Below are positions 33,394 through 41,312 of a DNA stretch of 64,000 nt, one piece after another (the stretch's first letter is position 1; each line of letters starts with the position of its first letter). Position numbers and translations under genes: made by a program. This DNA is from Clostridia bacterium (GTDB lineage Bacteria > Bacillota > Clostridia > Oscillospirales > CAG-272). The stretch lies in contig JAFOEU010000002.1 in NCBI GenBank assembly GCA_017387685.1, positions 1 to 64,000 of the forward strand, given 5' to 3'. Below the pieces are notes generated by a model. It saw only the letters and a list, made by a program, of their open reading frames with translations, was not told the DNA's origin and did not search any database.

Positions 33394-35856
33394 ATGAAAA
33401 ACAGAAATTTTCTGACGGTATTTATCGTTATGATGCTTTCTCTGGCGCTTGTTTTCGCCTCCTGTGATAAAGCGGGAGACGAAACCACTGCCGCGCCGGA
33501 TACTACCCTTGCTCCCGCGGTAACGGATACACCCACCGAACCCGCGGAGGAAACCACCACCGCTCCCGAAACCACCGCTGCAGAAACGACTGCCGAGCCC
33601 GAAACGACCGCGGCAGAGGAAACCACCGAGGCACCTCACGTCCATTCATTTGGAGCTTGGAGTACGGTAAAGGTCGCAAGCTGTTCTGCAGAAGGCACTC
33701 AGGAGAGAGCATGCTCCTGCGGTGAAAAGGAGACCGAGACCATCGCAAAGCTCGCTCACAGCGAGAGCACTTGGATCACCGATAAGGAAGCAACCTGTAC
33801 CGAGACCGGCTCCAAGCATACCGAATGTGAAGTATGCAAGGCCACAGTCAAGAGCGAGACCATCCCCGCTAAGGGACATACCGACGGCGCTTGGATCATT
33901 GATAAGGAGGCTTCTGCTACCGCTGACGGCTCGAAGCACCTTGAATGTGCGGTATGTAAAGCAACTATCAAGACAGAAGTTATTCCCGCTACTCCCCACA
34001 CCCCCGGTGCGTGGATAGTTGATAAGGAACCCACATGTACAGAGCCCGGTCTGAGACACCGTGCGTGCACCAAGTGCGGCGAGACTGTTGATACAGAAAC
34101 TATATCCGCAAAGGGTCACACCGAGGTAACCGATGCCGCAAAGGCGGCAACTTGCACCGCAACCGGACTTACCGAGGGCAAGCATTGCTCCGTGTGTAAA
34201 GCCGTTACAGTGGCTCAGGTGACTGTTCCCGTAAAGGCACACACCGAGGTTATCGACTCCGCCAAGGAAGCGACCTGCACCGCGACCGGACTTACCGAGG
34301 GTAAGCACTGTTCCGTATGTAACGCCGTAACCAAGACTCAGGAAATTATTCCCGTAAAGGCACACACCGAGGTGACCGATGCTGCCAAGGCTGCAACCTG
34401 CACCGAGGAGGGACTTACCGAGGGCAAGCACTGTTCCGTATGTAATGCCGTGACCAAGGCTCAGGAAACCGTTCCTGCAAAGGGACACACCGAGGTGACC
34501 GATGCTGCCAAGGCTGCAACCTGCACCGAGGAGGGACTTACCGAGGGCAAGCATTGCTCCGTATGTAACGTTGTAACCAAGGCTCAGGAAAAGATTCCCA
34601 CAAAGGCACATACCGAAAGCGATTGGATCATCGATAAGGCGGCAACCACAGCCGAAGAAGGCTCTAAGCATATTGAATGCACAGTATGCAAGACCACTCT
34701 CAAGACCGAAGCTATCCCGAAGGTAGAGATCCCCAAGATCGAATATACCGTTACGGTTGCAGACGGCAAGGGCAACGCGCTCTCCGGCATCGAGGTCGTA
34801 TTCACCAAATCGGGTGCAGAGGTTGCAAAGGTAACCACCGGTAAGGACGGTAAGGCGACTGCAAAGCTTGAATCGGGTGAATACCATTTCGAGCTTTCCG
34901 GCGTTGATTCCTATTATGTTGCAGTAAGCGCAGAATCCTTGAATGCATCCGCTCCTGCGGCAGAGGTAAAGCTTATCCCTTATGCAGCTAACCCCGAGTA
35001 TATTTATCCCGACGATAAAAACGGTATTTACCGCGTTAATCTCGGCAGTGTAAGAGTTCCCGTTGCGAAGGGCGAGATGAGATATTTCCTTTTCACTCCC
35101 GCTGAGGGTGCGGTTTATAAGGTATACACCGATTCCGATAAGGTTGAGGTGGGATACTATGGCGGTAGCTTCTACGTTTACCCCAATAATACCGGCGAAA
35201 TGGAAGCTGATGGATCTATGAAGCTTCAGGTGCTCCTCTCTCAGGTTGGAAACACTCTCGTTCTCGGTCTTAAGTCTACTTCCGCATCGGTTGACGAATG
35301 CACTCTGACGATCGAAAAATTCTCGGACGTTCAGGTTACCATCGAAGAGCTTGAATGGGTCCCCTATAAGCCTGATGCCGTTGTTGAAAAGATCGAAACC
35401 CCTGCCGGTTATATTGTGGGTATGGATCTCGCGGTATGGACTCCTTTTGATCCCGCTGCGACCGAGATTCCCGTATACTTCAATGAGAAGGACGGCTACT
35501 ACCATCTTGAGAGTGCCGACGGCCCCGTGCTTTACGTTCGTCTCGGCTCCAAGTCCAGCTATCAGGAGGCTTTGACTACGATCGTTGGAACGAGTAACCT
35601 TGGTGTTTATATTTACGATGATAACGGCGAGTTCGTGAAAAAGGAACGCTACAACGAGATCATCGATGCTTACGCTGCTGCGGCAGACACCAAATATAAC
35701 GTATATCCTCTCACCGAAGATCTTTACTACGTGCTCCATAAGCTCGCGGATGACGGCTGGTATGATAAGACGTCGCCCAACTATATCTTCAGTGATGAAG
35801 GAATAGTTGTAATGCCTTTCAACGGCTGGCTCTTCGCTTGCGTTTACTTCAAATAA
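33394..35856 (+). CDS. Lipoprotein with nine CxxC repeats
   Basis: 820 residues from ATG 33394; a GTG nine bases upstream is part of the ribosome-binding region. The lipoprotein signal ends in FASC (C24). A Thr/Glu/Pro linker leads to nine repeats of about 40 residues (84 to about 448), most with the pattern H(T/S)...ATCTxxGxxxxxHCxVC, probably small metal-binding or disulfide-linked modules. A prealbumin-like domain (about 455-520) and a C-terminal domain starting FNEKDGYYH (696-704) follow; the latter is shared with the preceding lipoprotein. A surface stalk protein is inferred. It is co-transcribed with the upstream gene and followed by a terminator. Confidence 0.8.
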   Translation: MKNRNFLTVFIVMMLSLALVFASCDKAGDETTAAPDTTLAPAVTDTPTEPAEETTTAPETTAAETTAEPETTAAEETTEAPHVHSFGAWSTVKVASCSAEGTQERACSCGEKETETIAKLAHSESTWITDKEATCTETGSKHTECEVCKATVKSETIPAKGHTDGAWIIDKEASATADGSKHLECAVCKATIKTEVIPATPHTPGAWIVDKEPTCTEPGLRHRACTKCGETVDTETISAKGHTEVTDAAKAATCTATGLTEGKHCSVCKAVTVAQVTVPVKAHTEVIDSAKEATCTATGLTEGKHCSVCNAVTKTQEIIPVKAHTEVTDAAKAATCTEEGLTEGKHCSVCNAVTKAQETVPAKGHTEVTDAAKAATCTEEGLTEGKHCSVCNVVTKAQEKIPTKAHTESDWIIDKAATTAEEGSKHIECTVCKTTLKTEAIPKVEIPKIEYTVTVADGKGNALSGIEVVFTKSGAEVAKVTTGKDGKATAKLESGEYHFELSGVDSYYVAVSAESLNASAPAAEVKLIPYAANPEYIYPDDKNGIYRVNLGSVRVPVAKGEMRYFLFTPAEGAVYKVYTDSDKVEVGYYGGSFYVYPNNTGEMEADGSMKLQVLLSQVGNTLVLGLKSTSASVDECTLTIEKFSDVQVTIEELEWVPYKPDAVVEKIETPAGYIVGMDLAVWTPFDPAATEIPVYFNEKDGYYHLESADGPVLYVRLGSKSSYQEALTTIVGTSNLGVYIYDDNGEFVKKERYNEIIDAYAAAADTKYNVYPLTEDLYYVLHKLADDGWYDKTSPNYIFSDEGIVVMPFNGWLFACVYFK
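34117..34608 (+). repeat. 123-bp coding tandem repeats
   Basis: Four units with exactly 123-bp spacing (from 34117, 34240, 34363 and 34486) coding the HTEVTDAAKAATCT-type modules. The last two units are almost identical at DNA level, so unit number is probably variable between strains. Confidence 0.88.
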
Positions 35857-35862
35857 AAAATC

Positions 35863-35892
35863 AGCTCCGCTGCCCAGGGCAGCGGAGCTTTT
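35863..35892. terminator. Bidirectional terminator
   Basis: 12-bp perfect stem AGCTCCGCTGCC/GGCAGCGGAGCT with a 3-nt loop; T4 on the plus side and an A-run upstream for the minus-strand folC. Confidence 0.87.
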
Positions 35893-35895
35893 GTA

Positions 35896-37158
35896 TCAGA
35901 TTTTATCAATAACCTCGCAATACATATAGAGCGAGCCGAGGCAGAGAAGTGCGGTGCTCGTTTCTTTAGCATACTTCTTTGCGTCTTCAAGCGCATCAGC
36001 AACGGAAGAATATGATGTCGCTGTGATTCCAACACCCTCGAGAACCTTTGCGTATTCCTCAGCGGGAAGCGCGCGGGGATTTTGAGGTGTAATGGTAAAC
36101 GCACGGTCGGAAATCTCGGCGAATTTGCCTGCAATGTAATTGTAATCCTTATCCTTCATAACGCCTGTGAGAATGCAGACCTTTTGGTCACCGAAATATC
36201 TCTTGATACTTGTGACGGCGGTCTCAATGCCCTCGGGATTGTGCGCGCCGTCGAAGATTATCAGCGGATCACGCGAGATGATCTCAAATCGAGCGGGCCA
36301 GCGAGCGGCAAGAAGTCCTTCACGGACGGCTTTTTCGGAAACGGTAATTCCCTTACATTTCAGTATTTCAAGCGCACAGAGAACGTTTGCGGCGTTCGAG
36401 GGCTGATAAAGACCGAGGAGGGGAAGATTTACTTCCTTGTAGCCGAGATAATTAAAGGTACTGCCCGTAAGATCGGAGGCGACGATATTAAGCGAGGATT
36501 TGTCCGCAAAGCGATAATCCGCGCCCATCTCTGCGGCTTTTGCTTTTATGACTTCCTCAACGGATTTTGAATTGCCGCCAAAGAGCACCGATCCGTTTTC
36601 TTTTATGATACCCGCCTTTTCAGCCGCGATCTTTTCGACCGTGTCGCCGAGGAATGCGGTATGATCGAGCGAAATGCCCGTGATGACCGAGAGAAGGGAA
36701 GATTTGATGATATTAGTCGAATCAAGTCTGCCGCCCATTCCCGCCTCGAGAATGACGACGTCGCACTTCTTGCGCTTGAAGTATTCAAAACCGATCGCGG
36801 TGATAAGCTCAAACTCGGTCGGCTTATCCTCCATCGAGTCGGCGTACGGCTTGACGTATTCCGTGATCTCGGCAAGCTCGTCATCGGCGATGTTCTCGCC
36901 GCAGAATTGCATACGCTCGTTGAAGACCTTGATATAGGGCGAGGTGAAAAGTCCCGTTTTGTAGCCCGCCGCGCGGAGGACGGAGTCGATCATCGAGCAG
37001 AACGAGCCCTTTCCGTTTGTTCCCGCAACGTGGATGAATTTTAACTCATCCTGCGGATTCCCAAGTTTTTCGCAAAGCGCGGAGATGCGCTCAAGTCCGG
37101 GCTTGGTGAAGGTCCAGCATATAGAATGGATATATTCAAGTGCTTCGGTGTAATTCAT
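35896..37158 (-). CDS. folC: Folylpolyglutamate synthase
   Basis: 420 residues, full length. The Mur-ligase-type P-loop is HVAGTNGKGSFCSM, with the Mg-binding LEAGMGGRLDSTN and the FDGAHNPEG motif. FolC adds glutamates to folates, and in many bacteria also to dihydropteroate, which keeps folates in the cell. It lies 4 bp downstream of the folate-type transporter gene and under the same riboswitch, with GAGGTAA as ribosome-binding site. Confidence 0.95.
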   Translation of the reverse strand: MNYTEALEYIHSICWTFTKPGLERISALCEKLGNPQDELKFIHVAGTNGKGSFCSMIDSVLRAAGYKTGLFTSPYIKVFNERMQFCGENIADDELAEITEYVKPYADSMEDKPTEFELITAIGFEYFKRKKCDVVILEAGMGGRLDSTNIIKSSLLSVITGISLDHTAFLGDTVEKIAAEKAGIIKENGSVLFGGNSKSVEEVIKAKAAEMGADYRFADKSSLNIVASDLTGSTFNYLGYKEVNLPLLGLYQPSNAANVLCALEILKCKGITVSEKAVREGLLAARWPARFEIISRDPLIIFDGAHNPEGIETAVTSIKRYFGDQKVCILTGVMKDKDYNYIAGKFAEISDRAFTITPQNPRALPAEEYAKVLEGVGITATSYSSVADALEDAKKYAKETSTALLCLGSLYMYCEVIDKI

Positions 37159-37162
37159 TTTG

Positions 37163-37705
37163 TTACCTCGTGTATTTAGTGAATGCCTTGTGCCTGAAGA
37201 TCAGGCAAAGGAAGAAGCTTTCAATAGCTATGATCGCCGCGTAGGTCGGGATTCGGTATAAGAGAAGCATACCGTAAGACATACTGTAATAAGTGTAAAT
37301 GCCGAAGGTTTTGACGATCAGCGAGCCGACGACGTGAGCGGCGAGTGTAGATATAATCACGCGGAGTGCGCCACGCTTCTTTATGACGTAATTCGAAACG
37401 GTACCGCTGACCGCGCCGACGAGTGCTGCGCCGAGGGTGACTATCGGCGAGATAGCGAAGCTCTGCGTCGAGAGAAAATAGCTGACCATATCCGAAACTA
37501 TTCCGACAGCCGCGCCCACGGCGGGACCGAACAGAATGCCCGAGAGAATGATCGGAAAATTTTCAAAGGTCACGCGGAAAAGTCCGTTGCCGAAATTGAG
37601 AAAATTCTTGCAGAAGATACCGATAACAACGCTCAGTGCACCGAGCATTGCGGCGGTTGTCAGGACTTTTACGTTGCGAAGTCCGTTTTTTTGTTGTTTT
37701 GACAT
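37163..37705 (-). CDS. folT: ECF transporter S component, probably for folate
   Basis: 180 residues from the ATG at 37705, which has a GGGGAGG ribosome-binding site. A longer in-frame start at 37852 would translate through the riboswitch. Six hydrophobic segments; RVTFENFPIILSGILFGPAVGA is the hallmark of FolT-type S components. It binds the vitamin and docks onto an energising EcfAAT module encoded elsewhere. Folate specificity is supported by the downstream folC and the tetrahydrofolate-type riboswitch. Confidence 0.85.
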   Translation of the reverse strand: MSKQQKNGLRNVKVLTTAAMLGALSVVIGIFCKNFLNFGNGLFRVTFENFPIILSGILFGPAVGAAVGIVSDMVSYFLSTQSFAISPIVTLGAALVGAVSGTVSNYVIKKRGALRVIISTLAAHVVGSLIVKTFGIYTYYSMSYGMLLLYRIPTYAAIIAIESFFLCLIFRHKAFTKYTR

Positions 37706-37772
37706 ATAAAAAACCTCCCCTCGCAAACAGCTTCTCTGTGCGGCGGGAGGAAATGATAATATTCCCCGAGGC

Positions 37773-37868
37773 AACAGCGGGATGCGGAAAACCTTGGGTG
37801 AACGTATCTTATTCCGCTCGGCAACTCCCCGTCCGAGCGTATTTTGACACAAGGTATCCTACTCTGTT
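37773..37868 (-). promoter_or_regulatory. Tetrahydrofolate (THF) riboswitch aptamer
   Basis: Minus strand, 5' to 3': P1 AACAG/CTGTT (37868-37864 with 37777-37773), then AGTAGG, P2 ACCTTG/CAAGGT (37855-37850 with 37796-37791), P3 CGCTCGG/CCGAGCG (37839-37833 with 37821-37815), and GCATCCCGCT before P1 closes. AGTAG after P1 and GCATCC-GCT before its end match the THF-I class as I recall it. In the following 67 nt CCTCCC (37750-37745) can pair with the folT ribosome-binding site GGGGAGG (37720-37714), so translation control is likely. Confidence 0.75.
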
Positions 37869-37880
37869 CACAATGGTATT

Positions 37881-37909
37881 ATTATATACCTTTTTTCTTG
37901 TTTTTGCAA
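37881..37909 (-). promoter_or_regulatory. Promoter of folT-folC
   Basis: Minus strand: TTGCAA (37909-37904), 17-nt spacer, TATAAT (37886-37881), just upstream of the riboswitch. Confidence 0.78.
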
Positions 37910-37927
37910 TACCTTTTGCGAAAAAAC

Positions 37928-37956
37928 TTGACAAAAACCGCAGATTGTGATATAAT
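37928..37956 (+). promoter_or_regulatory. Promoter of queT
   Basis: TTGACA (37928-37933), 17-nt spacer, TATAAT (37951-37956). Predicted transcription start near 37963, right at the riboswitch. Confidence 0.85.
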
Positions 37957-37963
37957 ATCCCGC

Positions 37964-38005
37964 GGTGAGTTCGAAACCATCCTCACCTAAAACAAAACTA
38001 CGGAG
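37964..38005 (+). promoter_or_regulatory. preQ1-I-type riboswitch
   Basis: Stem GGTGAG/CTCACC (37964-37969, 37982-37987) encloses a 12-nt loop (TTCGAAACCATC) and is followed by the A-rich tail TAAAACAAAACTACGGAG, the compact preQ1-I layout. The tail ends in the queT ribosome-binding site GGAG (38002-38005), as in translational preQ1 switches. The gene identity supports the call; the exact loop-tail pairing is less clear than in type examples. Confidence 0.72.
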
Positions 38006-38015
38006 AAAAAGCAAA

Positions 38016-38507
38016 ATGCAAAAAAACAGAAAACACATCCGCCACCTTTGCGAGGCGGCACTTATCGCGGCGATCTACGTCATCCTCACCTACCTTTGTG
38101 CGGCTGTCGGAATGAGCAGCGGCGCGATACAGCTTCGATTTTCGGAGGCACTTTGTATCCTCGCGATCTTCACCCCCGCGGCAGTACCCGGCGTTGCGCT
38201 CGGATGCTTTATGGCAAACCTGCTCACGGGATGCGCCCTTTGGGATATCGTGTTCGGCTCGCTTGCAAGCCTTATCGGAATGCTCGGATGCAGAGCACTG
38301 AAAAAGCATCCCTACGTCGCTCCCGTGCCTTATGCGCTCGCAAATATGATCGTGATCCCCTTTGTGGTCAAGCTCGTTTACAGCGCACCCGAAGCACTTC
38401 CCTTGATCTTCCTGACAGTTGGAATCGGCGAGATAATTTCCGTCTTCGGCTTCGGAATCCCGCTTTACCTTGCACTCAAAAAGCACGCGTGCAGAATATT
38501 TAAATAA
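38016..38507 (+). CDS. queT: Queuosine precursor transporter, QueT family
   Basis: 163 residues from ATG 38016 (GGAG 10 bases upstream); a GTG at 37965 lies inside the riboswitch stem. Five to six membrane segments, with the QueT signature LRFSEALCILAIFTPAAVPG and the DIVFGSLASLIG segment. QueT is an ECF S component thought to import preQ1 or a related queuine precursor for tRNA queuosine. Riboswitch and gene identity support each other. It is monocistronic and followed by a terminator. Confidence 0.88.
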   Translation: MQKNRKHIRHLCEAALIAAIYVILTYLCAAVGMSSGAIQLRFSEALCILAIFTPAAVPGVALGCFMANLLTGCALWDIVFGSLASLIGMLGCRALKKHPYVAPVPYALANMIVIPFVVKLVYSAPEALPLIFLTVGIGEIISVFGFGIPLYLALKKHACRIFK

Positions 38508-38511
38508 AGAA

Positions 38512-38543
38512 AATGCAGATCCTTCGGTTTCGGGATCTGCATT
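38512..38543. terminator. Terminator of queT, reaching the convergent permease stop
   Basis: 11-bp stem AATGCAGATCC/GGATCTGCATT with a 10-nt loop. The 3' arm overlaps the last bases of the minus-strand permease gene. Confidence 0.75.
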
Positions 38544-39168
38544 ATAATTCTCTTTTTTTATAAAACACAATTGCAAGATACCACGAGAGGGCAAATAGTG
38601 CAATGCTGATAAGACAGACGATGGGTAATGAACCGTAAAGATCAATTTTTTGCTGAATTTCTTCTGTCAACAGGCTGGAAAACATAACGCTTCCACCGGT
38701 GACGATTCCGATCATAACGTAATAAGCAAGTCTACCTTTTTCAACGCCCGATTTGAACATAAAGGGGAGATTAATAGATGACGAGATCATAGATACCGTC
38801 AGCAGAAGCATCATAAAAATGCCGAACGAAGCTAAATTGAAGGTTCCGTCGATATTCATAGCTGCGGCGTGAACGATGCCGGTGAGTATAAGGAATGCCG
38901 TTTGTATAATAAGACCGACAATGTATTTCCCACTTACGATCTGCGCACGCGAATAGGGGAGTGTTTCACTGTATTGCAACCAAAGACAACGTTCGTCGTG
39001 TGCGAGCAAATTGGTAGGGATTATGGCTGAAAGCATAATGGGATAGAATGCTATAAAAAGACTATCCCGTTGCCAAAGCGAAAAAGCAAGAAAAATAAGC
39101 ATTATTATGAAATTTGTTCTGCAATATTTGCCAGCCATATACAGGTCTTTGATAATAAGTCCTTTCAT
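38542..39168 (-). CDS. ABC-2 type transporter permease
   Basis: 208 residues with six hydrophobic segments. The N-terminus MKGLIIKDLYMAG and the QYSETLPYSRAQIVSGKY loop are typical of small ABC-2 permeases paired with YtrB-like ATPases under YtrA-like GntR regulators. It directly abuts the ATPase gene. The exported substrate, possibly a peptide antibiotic or lipid, is not visible. Confidence 0.85.
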   Translation of the reverse strand: MKGLIIKDLYMAGKYCRTNFIIMLIFLAFSLWQRDSLFIAFYPIMLSAIIPTNLLAHDERCLWLQYSETLPYSRAQIVSGKYIVGLIIQTAFLILTGIVHAAAMNIDGTFNLASFGIFMMLLLTVSMISSSINLPFMFKSGVEKGRLAYYVMIGIVTGGSVMFSSLLTEEIQQKIDLYGSLPIVCLISIALFALSWYLAIVFYKKREL

Positions 39169-40011
39169 TTATTTTGCCTCCTTTACCATAAACAGAAAGA
39201 GCTCCTCGATAGTTATCGGGCTTATCTTGAAATCTTCGGGAATGCTCTCGCGAAGAACGATAGCCTCGATGCCGTAAGGTGTAACTTTAGTATGTTTAAT
39301 TGATGCTGCGTCAAGTTCCGAGATCAATTCGGGGGTACAATGAACGATTCCGTATTTTGAAAGAAGCATGTCCTTTTCCTCGCAGAGAAGCAGTTTGCCC
39401 TTATGCAAAAACGCGATGTAATCGCAAAGCTTTTCAAGATCGCTGACGATGTGCGAGGAGATAAGGATCGAATGATTTTCGTCCCTTGTGAAGTCGTAAA
39501 ACATTTCAACTACCTCGTCGCGCGCAACGGGATCGAGTCCGCTCGTTGCTTCGTCGAGAAGAAGCAACTTTGCTCCGTGAGACATAGCGATGGCAATACC
39601 GAGCTTCATTCTCATTCCGCGCGAGAAATGCCTGTATTGCTTGTTTTCCGGCAGAGAAAACTTGGTCAGCAGTCGTTTGTATTCATCCTGATCCCAGTTT
39701 TTGAAGGTGTTTTTCATTATTTTGCCGATCTGCTTAGCGGTAAGCAATTCGGGGAGACCGACGTAGTCCATAACCACACCGACATCTTCCTTGAGAAGCA
39801 TGATATTCTTTTCATTGTCCTCACCGAGAATTTTTATACTTCCGCCGTCCTTGTGAAGCATATCGAGTATCAGCTTGATCGTTGTACTCTTGCCCGCACC
39901 GTTTTCGCCGATGAGTCCCATAATGCAACCGCTCGGCAGAGTGAGGTTGAGGTTATCAAGACGGAAATCCTTAAATGATTTGGTAAGATTTCTTATTTCA
40001 AGTGCATTCAT
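39169..40011 (-). CDS. ABC transporter ATP-binding protein
   Basis: 280 residues. Walker A is GENGAGKST, the signature region YRHFSRGMRMKLGIA is a diverged form of LSGGQ, Walker B is LLLLDEATSGLDP and the H-loop is in ILISSHI. The subtype fits the BcrA/YtrB drug or peptide exporters. Four-base overlap with the GntR gene upstream and abutment with the permease downstream make a three-gene unit. Confidence 0.92.
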   Translation of the reverse strand: MNALEIRNLTKSFKDFRLDNLNLTLPSGCIMGLIGENGAGKSTTIKLILDMLHKDGGSIKILGEDNEKNIMLLKEDVGVVMDYVGLPELLTAKQIGKIMKNTFKNWDQDEYKRLLTKFSLPENKQYRHFSRGMRMKLGIAIAMSHGAKLLLLDEATSGLDPVARDEVVEMFYDFTRDENHSILISSHIVSDLEKLCDYIAFLHKGKLLLCEEKDMLLSKYGIVHCTPELISELDAASIKHTKVTPYGIEAIVLRESIPEDFKISPITIEELFLFMVKEAK

Positions 40012-40385
40012 TCTTTTTCCTCCATAATGAAAGTTAGCATTTCGATGATATCCTCTAGGCTAAGGTTGCAGGAAGACGCGAGCGAGGCGATATCTTCAAT
40101 GTGTTTTTCTATCCTTTTGAGATTCTCTTCGCGCAAGATCTCGGTGTTTTTGGGGGCAACGTAGCAACCTTTTCCGGGAAGAGTGTAGATAAATCCTTCT
40201 TTTTCAAGCTCCTCGTAGGCGTGCTTGGTGGTGATAAAGCTGATGCGCAGGTCTTTTGCAAGACCGCGTATGGATGGGAGCATATCGTTTTCTTTGAGCT
40301 CTCCGCTGATTATTTGGCTTTTTATCTGGGAATAAATCTGATTGTAGATCGGTTCTCCGCTTTTTGTATCGATAAGAATTGTCAC
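40008..40385 (-). CDS. GntR-family regulator, YtrA subfamily
   Basis: 125 residues when started at the GTG at 40385, which follows an ideal GGAGGTGAT; an upstream in-frame ATG at 40418 falls inside the promoter. Winged-helix GntR domain (residues about 8-75: PIYNQIYSQIKSQIISGELKENDMLPSIRGLAKDL is its helix-1 to recognition-helix region) with a short C-terminal dimerisation tail, as in YtrA. It probably represses its own ABC operon by binding the palindrome over the -10 box and responds to envelope-active compounds. Confidence 0.88.
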   Translation of the reverse strand: MTILIDTKSGEPIYNQIYSQIKSQIISGELKENDMLPSIRGLAKDLRISFITTKHAYEELEKEGFIYTLPGKGCYVAPKNTEILREENLKRIEKHIEDIASLASSCNLSLEDIIEMLTFIMEEKE

Positions 40386-40403
40386 GCAATCACCTCCGTT
40401 ACA

Positions 40404-40445
40404 ACTGTATATATACATTATACACAGTCATAACACGTTTGTCAA
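40404..40445 (-). promoter_or_regulatory. Promoter and operator of the GntR-ABC operon
   Basis: Minus strand TTGACA (40445-40440), 17-nt spacer, TATAAT (40422-40417). ACTGT (40404-40408) and ACAGT (40424-40428) form an inverted repeat across the -10 box, and TGTATATATACA (40406-40417) is a perfect palindrome. Both are good GntR operator candidates. Confidence 0.72.
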
Positions 40446-40461
40446 TAGCTTTTCGAAAAAA

Positions 40462-40493
40462 AGAGGACGGAAAATCGAAATTTTCCGTCCTCT
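40462..40493 (-). terminator. Terminator of ymdB
   Basis: 14-bp perfect stem (40462-40475 with 40480-40493), CGAA loop; on the minus strand a T-run (40461-40455) follows. Confidence 0.85.
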
Positions 40494-40505
40494 GCGGTAT
40501 TTAAT

Positions 40506-41273
40506 TCAGAAAACTATTCTCTCAACCTTCGTGCATTTATCGCCCGAGAGGGTAAAGAGTGCACCGTGGGCGGTGACTTTGCCTTCGGCTACTCGATAGC
40601 GTTGGGGCATAGCGGTTGTGAAGCCCTTGATGATGCAATCCGTCGCAACGCCGAGGATGCTTATATCGGGGCCGGTCATACCAATATCGGTTATGTAACC
40701 CGTTCCGCGGGGAAGCACTTGCTCGTCCGCGGTTGCAACGTGCGTATGCGTGCCGAAAACGACCGATGCACGGCCGTCGAGGTAATAGCCCATCGCAAGC
40801 TTTTCGCTCGTTGCCTCGGCGTGAAAGTCGAGGACGGCGACGTCATAATTGCCCGCCTCGCGCTTCAGAATCGAATCCGCTACCTCAAAGGGATTGGCAA
40901 GCGCGACCTTCATCGCCACGTTGCCCTGAAGGTTCATAACGAGCACTCGCGCGCTGCCCGCGTTCAGGATAACGTGACCGTGACCCGGTGCGCTTCCGGG
41001 AAAGTTTGCAGGGCGGAGAATGTATTTTTCGTCATCGAGATAGGAATAGATATCGTATCTTCCGAAGGCGTGGTTGCCCGTGGTTATGACGTCCGCGCCC
41101 GCGTAGAAGATATCCTCCGCATCGTTCTGCCCGATGCCGTGTATCTCTGCGGCGTTCTCACCGTTGACTATAACTAGATCGGCCGCGTATTTTTGTTTGA
41201 TCTTTCGGAGATTTGTGCGCAGATGGGCAACGCCCGTCTGACCGACGATATCTCCAATTGCAAGTATTTTCAT
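40506..41273 (-). CDS. ymdB: YmdB-family metallophosphoesterase
   Basis: 255 residues. Dinuclear metal motifs in order: GDIVGQ, VNGENAA, TTGNHAF, DFHAEATSEK and FGTHTHV. This is the TIGR00282/YmdB family, 2',3'-cyclic nucleotide phosphodiesterases linked in Bacillus to biofilm versus motility decisions. It lies 39 bp downstream of the LRR gene in the same direction and is probably the last gene of that operon. Confidence 0.92.
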   Translation of the reverse strand: MKILAIGDIVGQTGVAHLRTNLRKIKQKYAADLVIVNGENAAEIHGIGQNDAEDIFYAGADVITTGNHAFGRYDIYSYLDDEKYILRPANFPGSAPGHGHVILNAGSARVLVMNLQGNVAMKVALANPFEVADSILKREAGNYDVAVLDFHAEATSEKLAMGYYLDGRASVVFGTHTHVATADEQVLPRGTGYITDIGMTGPDISILGVATDCIIKGFTTAMPQRYRVAEGKVTAHGALFTLSGDKCTKVERIVF

Positions 41274-41312
41274 TTTTCTATCGCCTTTTTGGGTGTTGCC
41301 CGATGCGGTTTA

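Noticed and set aside
34117..34608. Regular 123-bp repeats that could suggest a CRISPR array or minisatellite
   Set aside because: The repeats are in frame within a lipoprotein gene, have no unique spacers and encode conserved protein modules.
33646..35739. 697-residue Gly/Leu/Ser-rich minus-strand open frame
   Set aside because: It is the reverse image of the CxxC-repeat lipoprotein, and its repeats come only from that gene.
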